DNA of 46,692 nucleotides. Origin: Pavlovales sp. CCMP2436 (taxonomy: Eukaryota > Haptophyta > Pavlovophyceae > Pavlovales). The position numbers and the translations under genes were made by a program. Below the pieces are notes generated by a model. That model was not told the origin of the DNA. It did not search any database and worked only from the letters and a program-made list of their open reading frames with translations. This document shows, piece by piece, positions 40,556 through 46,692 of this stretch (positions are counted from its first letter, which is position 1; every line of letters begins with the position of its first letter). The DNA is taken from positions 46,903-93,594 of the forward strand of contig MU631856.1 in the NCBI GenBank assembly GCA_026770615.1. Reading direction: 5' to 3'.

Positions 40556-40640
40556 TATTGGGGCGGTATCTGTGTGCTCGGGGAGTGGTCCTGGACATGT
40601 CCGGGAGACCGTCTCCGGGGTCAGACGTCCTAATCAGGAA
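40556..40640 (+). repeat. Family F related block
   Basis: GGGGCGGTATCTGTGTGCTC and the following CGGGGAGTGGTCCTGG parallel 30082-30115 (GGACGGTATCCGTGTGCTCG). It then runs to GTCAGACGTCCTAATCAGG, the weakest family F end. Confidence 0.55.
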
Positions 40641-40714
40641 GCGTTTCCTTTTCCTTTGCTAAACTGCCAATCTGCTATTTTGATCTCATATACCCCCATA
40701 CTTCTGATCCGTAC

Positions 40715-41215
40715 TCAAGCTGACTTCTGACTGTGAGTGCGCTTGTGCCTTGCCAGGTTGAACGCCTCAGCGGCCCAGAACTCGCACCCGGGCGCGTCGC
40801 ACGCGAACGGCCGCTCGCCGCTGTGTGTGCGCTTGTGCCGCACGACTGTGCTCGCCCTGGAGGCCCGGTACTCGCAGCCGGGTTCGTCGCATGCGTGCGG
40901 CCGCTTGCCGCTGTGCGTGAGCTTGTGCCTTGCCAGGCTGCCCGCCTTAGCGGCCTGGTACTCGCACCTGGGCGCGTTGCACGCGTACGCCCGCTCGCCG
41001 CTGTGCGTGCGCTTGTGCCTCGTGAGGTGGCTCGCGGTAGCGGCCCGATACTCGCACCCCGGCTCGTCGCACGCGTGCGGCCGCTCGCCGCTGTGCGTGA
41101 GCTTGTGCGCCATGAGGTTGCCCGCCTCAGCGGCCCGGAACTCGCACCCGGGCGCGTCGCACGCGAACGGCCGCTCGCCGCTGTGTGTGACGAGCGGCCG
41201 TACGCGTGCGCACAT
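40715..41215 (-). CDS. C2H2 zinc-finger protein, five tandem fingers, probably truncated
   Basis: 166 codons. Five fingers of the form (F/Y/H)AC-x4-C-x12-H-x3-H joined by THSGERP-type linkers, for example FACDAPGCEFRAAEAGNLMA followed by HKLTH. Such arrays bind DNA or RNA. The ATG at 41215 falls just before the linker THSGERP with no leader, and four bases upstream the sequence becomes a family F repeat end (41219-41262) followed by a LINE 3' end. The stop at 40715 lies in sequence resembling a family A end (CTCAAGCTGACTTCTGACTG). Both ends thus look repeat-bounded, suggesting a gene fragment, though the frame itself is intact and codon use matches the neighbours. Confidence 0.75.
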   Translation of the reverse strand: MCARVRPLVTHSGERPFACDAPGCEFRAAEAGNLMAHKLTHSGERPHACDEPGCEYRAATASHLTRHKRTHSGERAYACNAPRCEYQAAKAGSLARHKLTHSGKRPHACDEPGCEYRASRASTVVRHKRTHSGERPFACDAPGCEFWAAEAFNLARHKRTHSQKSA

Positions 41216-41218
41216 TAT

Positions 41219-41410
41219 GCGCGCGGAGACCTACCAGGAGACGGACGTACAACTAGATATTTACAAACAGCAACTGCGCACCAGGCGGTAGAATGGGGCA
41301 TAATAAGAAAACATGACATATATTGCTACAGGTGAAATACCAGTCAAGTGATATAAAAAGCAGGGAATACACTTGGAAAATTTTTGTCATGTTTTCTTAT
41401 TATGCCCCCT
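41219..41410. repeat. Retroelement ends and inverted repeat
   Basis: 41219-41262 is a family F end (GGAGACGGACGTACAACTAG). 41268-41320 matches the LINE 3' end (CTGCGCACCAGGCGGTAGAA). GGGGCATAATAAGAAAACAT at about 41295 has its complement at 41386-41408, giving a 22-bp inverted repeat. Confidence 0.7.
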
Positions 41411-41517
41411 TATGCATTTTTCTACGATGTCGGCCGTTGGCCGACGCTGATTGGCGAGGGAGACAGTACTCGGGGGGGACCTCATGGGCACCGTTGGGCT
41501 GCCGCGCGGGGCCCACT

Positions 41518-43512
41518 ATGTCGACAGCAGGATGTGACTCGGACAGCCAATGCAGCACCCGCATCGCGGCAATTCTCATGCTGGGCGAGACGCTGCTCGA
41601 AGGGATGAAGGCGGCTGCCCAGTCTCGCTCAGCTGGGCCGCGAGCTGCCCAGCCGCCGAGAGGGGACGTGCGGCTGTCGAGAGAGCTACCGCGGCGCGCC
41701 AACGAGATCGCCAAGCGTGATACGGCCCAGCTGAAGGACGGCTTCCAGCCTGCCTGCGCCCGACTCGACGAGCCACTGGAGGGGCAGAAGCCAAGCACGG
41801 GCGAGCTGCGGCCGAGCGTGCTGGCGCTGGGCGAGACACAGGGTACGTTGGACGAGCCGCCGACCCCGTCGCTCTGGATGGACAAGCCTACGCCCGCCTT
41901 CAAGCCATTCTCGAAGGAGATGCCCCGGCCAGCACCGACGCAGCGGTGCTGCGACCGCTGGCAAAGCCTACACCGCGTGTGTCGCCCAGTGCAGTCCGCA
42001 CTGCTGGGTGCGCCGCTGATGCCGGGCGCCATGACCAGCACGCCGAGCGCCACGAGCGGCGGGCCGGGCGTCGCGGCCAGTGCGCAGAGCGCCGTGGGCA
42101 GCGCGCCGGACACCGCGGCCGGCGCGCCAAGCACCGCGGCCAGCACGCCGAACGCCGAGGCCAGCGTGCCGAGCGCCACGGCCGGCGCGCCGAGCGCCAC
42201 GGTCGGCGCGCCGAGCGTCGCAGCCGGCGGACCGAGCGCCGCGGCCAGCGCGCTGAGCGCAGTGGGCAGCGAGCCGGGCACCGCGGTCGGCGCGCCGAGC
42301 GCCGCGGCAAGCGCGCCGAGCGCCATAGGCAACGCGCCGGGCGCCGCGGCCGGTGTGCCGAACGCTACGGCCAGCGCGCCGAGCACCGCGGCTGGCGCGC
42401 CGAGCGCCGCGGCCAGCGCGCCGAGCGCCGCGGCCAGCGCGCCGAGCGCCGTGGGCAGCGCGCCAAGCGTCAAAGGCAGCGCGCTGAGCTCAGCGGCTGG
42501 CAGCGCGCCTTCCGCTGGGCGGGTCGGCGCCCCTGCCAAAGGCCAAGGGCGATTGGAGCGCGACCTGGGGCTCCAACTTGCGTACAGGGCACAACTGCGG
42601 GCGCAGAGGAGTACATGCCGCAAATCTACACGCGCCGGCGACTCGGAGGGCTGGATTGTGGTCGGGCCCACGCCCTCGTCACTTGCGATCGAGGGCGCGA
42701 TTCGACCCAACAAGGCTGCAATCGACCGCACAAACGCCAAGATTGCAGCTAAGGCGCAATCTGCTGCCAAAGCCGCCTCCGTCGCCGCCACCGAAGCTGC
42801 TGCTGCCAGCGCCGCAGACGCCGCTGCCGCCACCGCTGTGATCGCATTTGCCGCCGCAGCCGCAGCAACCGCAGAGATGGTGAAGCTCGAGAGCACGGTT
42901 GCTGCGAGCCTAGCGCCGGTGCGTCCCCCTCCACCCTTGGTAAAGGCGGAGATGGGCACGTCCACAAGCTCGGCGGCAGGCTCGGCGGCGGCCGGCACAG
43001 TGAGTTCGACGGAGGAGAGGCAGCGACACTCAACCGCTGGCTCACCTGCGGCCGACTCTGCCCCGGGCAAGCGCCCGGCTCAGCACGCGCCAGCACCTCT
43101 TACATCCATCTACGTGGAGTCCAGAGAGGAGTACGAAATAAGCATGGCCATCATGCAGTCGAGGAGAGACGAGCGCATGCAGGCCGAGTACGAGGCCAGG
43201 AGCTCGGCCGCTGCAATTGCAGCCGTCACCGCCGCGCTCGCCGCGCTACAAGACGCCGCCGCTGCCCCGCCTGTCGACGTGAAGAAGACAGCTGAGGGTG
43301 CAGCTGGGCACGCAGGTGAGCGTGCTGCTGTACGCCGTGGGGACACAGGGGGCGGCCACACACGGGCTCGGCAGCAGGGAGAGCAGCGCCAGCTGCCGCC
43401 CCGTGAGCAGCAGCAGCCGCCCCGTGAGCAGCAGCAGGGAGAGCAACAGCAGCCGCCGCCCCGAGAGCGGCACCAGAGCCTGCTGCTGCTCCGTGAGCAG
43501 CTACAGCGCTAG
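41518..43512 (+). CDS. Low-complexity Ala/Ser/Pro-rich protein, unrecognised
   Basis: About 664 residues from the ATG at 41518 (an upstream in-frame ATG at 41390 is possible). The N-terminal 170 residues look like ordinary protein (ETLLEGMKAAAQ, FQPACARLDEPLEGQ). Residues 170-340 are a degenerate 10-residue repeat of GAPSAAASAPSA type with a 30-bp DNA period. Then comes a charged segment and an Ala-rich helical stretch (ASVAATEAAAASAADAAAAT), a short region YVESREEYEISMAIMQSRRD that looks helical, and a Gln/Glu/Pro-rich tail running into the minisatellite. No domain recognised. Several overlapping frames stay open because of repeat composition, so the frame choice is supported mainly by the non-repetitive ends. 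Confidence 0.5.
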   Translation: MSTAGCDSDSQCSTRIAAILMLGETLLEGMKAAAQSRSAGPRAAQPPRGDVRLSRELPRRANEIAKRDTAQLKDGFQPACARLDEPLEGQKPSTGELRPSVLALGETQGTLDEPPTPSLWMDKPTPAFKPFSKEMPRPAPTQRCCDRWQSLHRVCRPVQSALLGAPLMPGAMTSTPSATSGGPGVAASAQSAVGSAPDTAAGAPSTAASTPNAEASVPSATAGAPSATVGAPSVAAGGPSAAASALSAVGSEPGTAVGAPSAAASAPSAIGNAPGAAAGVPNATASAPSTAAGAPSAAASAPSAAASAPSAVGSAPSVKGSALSSAAGSAPSAGRVGAPAKGQGRLERDLGLQLAYRAQLRAQRSTCRKSTRAGDSEGWIVVGPTPSSLAIEGAIRPNKAAIDRTNAKIAAKAQSAAKAASVAATEAAAASAADAAAATAVIAFAAAAAATAEMVKLESTVAASLAPVRPPPPLVKAEMGTSTSSAAGSAAAGTVSSTEERQRHSTAGSPAADSAPGKRPAQHAPAPLTSIYVESREEYEISMAIMQSRRDERMQAEYEARSSAAAIAAVTAALAALQDAAAAPPVDVKKTAEGAAGHAGERAAVRRGDTGGGHTRARQQGEQRQLPPREQQQPPREQQQGEQQQPPPRERHQSLLLLREQLQR

Positions 43513-43962
43513 CAGCCGCCCGGAGAGCAGCAACAGCGTCAGCTGCCGCCCGGAGAGCAGCAGCAGGAAGAGCAGCAACAGGGAGAGCAGAGCCAGCACC
43601 AGCTACCGCTCCGTGAGCAGCAGCAGCCGTCACCCGGAGAGCAGCACCAGCGCCAGCTGCCTCCCAGTGAGCAACAGCAACAGCAGCCGCCGCCTGGAGA
43701 GCAGCACCAGGGAGAGCAGCAGCAGCCGACGCCCGGAGAGCAGCACCAGCGCCAGTTGCCGCCCCTTGAGCATCAGCAACCGCCCGGAGAGCAGCAGCCG
43801 CCTCACCGAGAGCAGCACCAGCTACCGCCCGGAGAGCAGCAGCAGCGCCAGCTGCCGCCCGGAGAGCAGCAGCAGGGAGAGCAGCAGCAGCCGCCGCCCG
43901 GAGAGCAGCAGCAGCAGCAGCAGCCCGAGAACAGCGCCATCAGCCGCCCGGAGAGCAGCACC
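43375..43962 (+). repeat. GAGAGCAGCAGC-type minisatellite
   Basis: Irregular units such as CAGCCGCCGCCCGGAGAGCA fill the stretch, readable as PPGEQQQ, SSRPESS or related in different frames. It continues after the LTR element at 45734-45812, showing that the element inserted into it. Confidence 0.85.
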
Positions 43963-44251
43963 TATCGGGAGCCCAAGTGTTCACTCACTTGAGGCTCTGT
44001 CTGACATCCTTATTTCTTTCCGCCAGGGATATCCTGGGCGCTTCTCGAGTCTTCTACGGCTGCTTCGGTACCTGTTCATCGCATTTCATCAGGGTCTCTC
44101 ACTTACTAAGAGATCTTGTGACACATTTTCAGCGCCGCCTCACTGCTTCATAGCTCTCTCTCTCTCTCTAGCTGCCTTCGACGCTCACGCGTCTCGGACT
44201 CTGATCCGCTCTTAGCTCGTGCTTGCGTTCAACACCGCTCGCATCTCAACA
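43963..44251 (+). repeat. 5' LTR
   Basis: 289 bp; contains a CTCTCTCTCT run near 44157-44168. The final A of the LTR is also the A of the ATG that starts the internal ORF. Confidence 0.88.
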
Positions 44252-45474
44252 TGATGGACCTCCACGGCTCTGAGTCCAGCGGCACCTCCCGCCGCATGCA
44301 GCACTTCAGCCCCTACTCCGCTCCCTTCTCCGGCAAGCAGGAGAAGGGCGTCTACGCGATCAACATGGGCCCGTTCACAGCCAACGCGCGCGTCGTGACT
44401 ATCATCTCGGCGGACTCCTACGCTTCCCCGGACCTCAACAAGGAGTTCGACTCTCACGACTCCTCTACCACCTCGTGTGCTAACGCCGAGCCGGATTTCT
44501 CTTCCACTTCTATCGTCGCCGTCGCCGACGCCAACCCGTCCGTAATCCTCACCGACGTCATGCAGCTTGCCGCCGACAAGACATACACGCTCTTCGGCCT
44601 GGCCAAGTTTACGCTGCTACTTATGTTCACGCTCCTGGCAGCCGCGCTGTTTCTGCACAATGTGCAGACGGCGCCCTTGGCCTCAGCGCGCTTTGACGCG
44701 CTGGTGGCCGCGCCGCCTCTGCACGAGGTGCAAACGGAGCACTTGGCCTCAGCGCGCTTTGACGTGCTGGCGGCCGCGCCGCCTCTGCACGAGGTGCAGA
44801 CGGCGCTCTTGACCTCCACGCGCACTGACGCGCTGGCGGCCGCGCCGCTCCTGCACAAGGTGCAAACGGCGCCTTCGGCCTCCACGCGTACTGACGCGCT
44901 GGCGGCCGTGCCGCCTCTGCACAAGGTGCAAACGGCGCCTCCGGCCTCGGCGCGCTCTGACGCGCTAGCGGCCTCGTCGCCGCTGCACTTCATGCTCAAC
45001 CCCATCTCGGACAACCTCGACGACCCAGGCTCGGCTGAGGGGGGGGAAGACGACGCAGCGTCGACTCCAGCTCTCGTGGCAACTACAACTTCGACACACG
45101 CTCTGGTAACATCTCGCTCATCGCCGCGCATCCTCCGCTCGCCGTTCACAGCCAACGCGCCCAAGGAGGACTATAACCAGCACGTGTTCGCTCTTGTCTC
45201 AGAGCTGCGCGAACGCACCGGCACGCTCACGCTTCAACCCCGTGCGGCCACCAACCTGCCGTACTCGCTCGCCTCTCAACATGATGCCGCCGACAAAACA
45301 TACACGCCCAAGGAGGACTACAACCAGCACGCGTTTGCTCTACTCGCTCCCCCTCGGCCTACGATTAGGCGAGGGTTCATCAATGACCTCAAGTTGAACC
45401 AGTTCATTCAACCTGAACGTGGTTCCGTCCAGATTGGGCGAGGGTATCGGGAGCCCAAGTGTTCACTCACTTGA
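44251..45474 (+). CDS. LTR-element ORF: membrane-segment protein with 22-residue repeats
   Basis: 407 codons starting at the LTR/interior junction (CTCAACATGATGG) and stopping inside the 3' LTR. The first 115 residues are unrecognised (KQEKGVYAINMGPFTANARV). Residues about 122-140 (KFTLLLMFTLLAAALFL) are a strong membrane helix. Five tandem 22-residue units follow at about residues 135-245: HNVQTAPLASARFDAL, HEVQTEHLASARFDVL, HEVQTALLTSTRTDAL, HKVQTAPSASTRTDAL and HKVQTAPPASARSDAL, each closing in AAPPL or similar. PFTANA, AADKTYT and PKEDYNQH(V/A)FAL each occur twice, so the C-terminal half contains internal duplications. The frame has stayed open through repeats and unique parts, which hints at selection or at recent origin. 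It resembles no retroviral protein I know. Confidence 0.6.
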   Translation: MMDLHGSESSGTSRRMQHFSPYSAPFSGKQEKGVYAINMGPFTANARVVTIISADSYASPDLNKEFDSHDSSTTSCANAEPDFSSTSIVAVADANPSVILTDVMQLAADKTYTLFGLAKFTLLLMFTLLAAALFLHNVQTAPLASARFDALVAAPPLHEVQTEHLASARFDVLAAAPPLHEVQTALLTSTRTDALAAAPLLHKVQTAPSASTRTDALAAVPPLHKVQTAPPASARSDALAASSPLHFMLNPISDNLDDPGSAEGGEDDAASTPALVATTTSTHALVTSRSSPRILRSPFTANAPKEDYNQHVFALVSELRERTGTLTLQPRAATNLPYSLASQHDAADKTYTPKEDYNQHAFALLAPPRPTIRRGFINDLKLNQFIQPERGSVQIGRGYREPKCSLT

Positions 45475-45733
45475 GGCTCTGTCTGACATCCTTATTTCTT
45501 ACCGCCCGGGATATCCTGGGCGCTTCTCGAGTCTTCTACGGCTGCTTCGGTGCCTGTATATCGCATTTTATCAGGGTCTCTCACTTACTAAGAGCTCTTG
45601 TGACACATCTTCAGCGCCGCCTCACTGCTTCATAGCTCTCTCTCTCTCTCTAGCTGCCTTCGACGCTCACGCGTCTCGGACTCTGATCCGCTCTTAGCTC
45701 GTGCTCGCGTTCAACACCGCTCGCATCTCAACA
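45445..45733 (+). repeat. 3' LTR
   Basis: 289 bp, same ends as the 5' LTR. Differences include CCGCCCGGGAT for CCGCCAGGGAT and a few single-base changes, which indicates insertion long enough ago for about ten substitutions. Confidence 0.88.
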
Positions 45734-46061
45734 GCACCAGCGCCAGCTGCCGCCCCGTGAGCAGCACCAGCGCCAGCTGCCGCCCCGAGAGCAGCAGCAG
45801 CAGCAGCTGCAGTAGCCACGACAGCGCAGCAGCAATCGCTTGGGGGCGAGGGTGGGCACCGCCAGACGTGCTCCTGCGTGGCACGCAGCAGCTGGACGGA
45901 CTTCCGTAGCCGGGCATGCTGTCGCATCCTATGCCCAGGAGGAGAGGCAGGCGCGGGCCCAGCTGCGCCACCTGAAGTCGAAGGCCAGTGGAGGGGTGGC
46001 CTCATCCAAGCGACATTCCGGTTCAGATCGCACTGATGCACCGCACCCTCGCGACCCTTCC

Positions 46062-46692
46062 ATGAAGCCCTTGTCCTGGTGCGCTGCCGCGTCACCTGCG
46101 CAGATGCGAGCAGAGAAGCGACGGGATAGAGAGGTGCTCAAGGAGGCGTGCATGCAGCGCGATCACATCATGGACACCAGGGTGGAGTTGCTGATAAAGA
46201 GGAGGACCATCGCTGGGCTAGCGCGAGACTGCAATGGCTTCACGCCCATTGCGCGACGCGGTCGAGTCGAGCTCACTCCCGAGCAGCAAATGGCGGACTC
46301 CGCCCTCAAGGCTAACCAGCGCGAGCTGCGCGAAGCGAGGGAGCGGATCAGGTGCCTACTTGCCGCGCCAAGAGCAAGGACGTTGCAACGGGCTGCAACA
46401 GCAGCTATGGTAGCAGTAGACGTGGGGCACAGGAGGGTAGAGGTTGAGCCTATAACCCTCCGAGCCAAGGCCGAATCCCCCCGCGCCAAGTGGACACGTG
46501 TGGACCATGCCCAGCTGATGGAGCTGAGGCAAGTAGCGAGAAGGCGTGGGTGGGTATCAGAGCAAGAAAGCAGCTACTGGCAGGTGTCTGAGATCGACTG
46601 GAGTCGTGCTCAGCAGAGGGGCTCAAAAGCGGCAAGGAGACGAGCCAAGGTCCTCCAGCGTAGAGCCCGAGCCCACCTGCTTGCCGGCTGGT
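46062..46692 (+). CDS. Partial unrecognised ORF running off the window
   Basis: Open from a stop near 45812 to the window end; first ATG at 46062. It is rich in Arg and helical (AQMRAEKRRDREVLKEACMQ, QMADSALKANQRELREARER). Near the end KWTRVDHAQLMELRQVARRR, then WVSEQESSYWQVSEIDW and RRRAKVLQRR, have the Trp spacing loosely expected of a Myb/SANT-like helix bundle, but this is weak. It may be the continuation of the protein at 41518-43512, from which it is separated by the minisatellite and the LTR element. Confidence 0.4.
   Translation, partial: MKPLSWCAAASPAQMRAEKRRDREVLKEACMQRDHIMDTRVELLIKRRTIAGLARDCNGFTPIARRGRVELTPEQQMADSALKANQRELREARERIRCLLAAPRARTLQRAATAAMVAVDVGHRRVEVEPITLRAKAESPRAKWTRVDHAQLMELRQVARRRGWVSEQESSYWQVSEIDWSRAQQRGSKAARRRAKVLQRRARAHLLAGW

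Larger units (their letters stand above)
43963..45733 (+). mobile_element. Complete small LTR retrotransposon-like element
   Basis: Two direct repeats of exactly 289 bp (43963-44251 and 45445-45733), about 96 percent identical by eye, begin TATCGGGAGCCC and end CATCTCAACA. The 5-bp sequence GCACC precedes the first (43958-43962) and follows the second (45734-45738), a classical target-site duplication. The 1193-bp interior has one long ORF and no gag, protease, RT, RNase H or integrase motif, so the element is non-autonomous (TRIM-like). A purine-rich GATTGGGCGAGGG sits directly before the 3' LTR, as a polypurine tract would. No convincing tRNA primer site is seen after 44251. Confidence 0.85.

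Noticed and set aside
43630..43818. Leu-rich minus-strand frame that looks like membrane helices
   Set aside because: It is the reverse complement of CAG-rich minisatellite. The same tract is open in several frames.
1..46692. tRNA, rRNA or CRISPR features
   Set aside because: None could be supported by eye. I saw no paired cloverleaf with a GGTTCGAAT-type loop and no ribosomal core. Regularly spaced identical repeats with unique spacers are also absent.

Overview
The window reads as nuclear DNA of a eukaryotic microalga. The genes are GC-rich and sit between AT-rich spacers. Spliceosomal introns can be placed exactly from reading frame (GT-AG, plus one probable GC-AG). The glutamate-1-semialdehyde aminomutase begins with a signal peptide followed by a transit-like stretch, the targeting style of algae with secondary (red-derived) plastids. 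A haptophyte is my best guess; a stramenopile is possible. There is no operon structure.

Layout. 1-1253 has a short minisatellite and no recognised gene. 1254-4551 holds a divergent pair: a BSD-domain protein (-) and a membrane protein ending in a PHD finger (+), separated by a periodic TGACAG-motif array. 5003-5925 carries repeat copies and a frameshifted, capsid-like relic. 5967-9705 is a second divergent pair: a TPR-like/SH3 protein (-) with a self-duplicated splice-site intron, and an LRRC61-like LRR protein (+). 10333-12220 is the plastid haem/chlorophyll enzyme GSA aminomutase (two exons). 12579-14870 is mobile DNA. 15062-16348 is an F-box/kelch gene with three frameshifts. 17287-18579 is a DUF185/MidA methyltransferase lying between inverted copies of a retroelement 3' end. 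20483-24804 is a six-domain gelsolin/villin in five exons. 24805-31173 is almost entirely mobile-element debris (small inverted-repeat elements, a LINE reverse-transcriptase relic, 5'-truncated retro-copies). 31174-33309 is an uncharacterised protein with internal Cys repeats and a 547-base assembly gap. 35039-36212 is a near-perfect 420-bp-arm inverted repeat. 36570-37880 is a repeat array. 38302-40113 is an FMN-dependent alpha-hydroxy-acid oxidase (four exons). 40715-41215 is a five-finger C2H2 gene or fragment. 41518-46692 is low-complexity coding sequence interrupted by a complete small LTR element (289-bp LTRs, 5-bp target duplication) whose only ORF encodes a repeat-rich protein with one membrane segment.

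The housekeeping genes are unrelated in function (plastid tetrapyrrole synthesis, actin binding, hydroxy-acid oxidation, ubiquitin-type adaptor, methyltransferase). What ties the window together is the dense, layered invasion by several retroelement and inverted-repeat families. Families are named A-F below so that copies can be cross-referenced. All gene functions are inferred from motifs recalled by eye; no database search was run.
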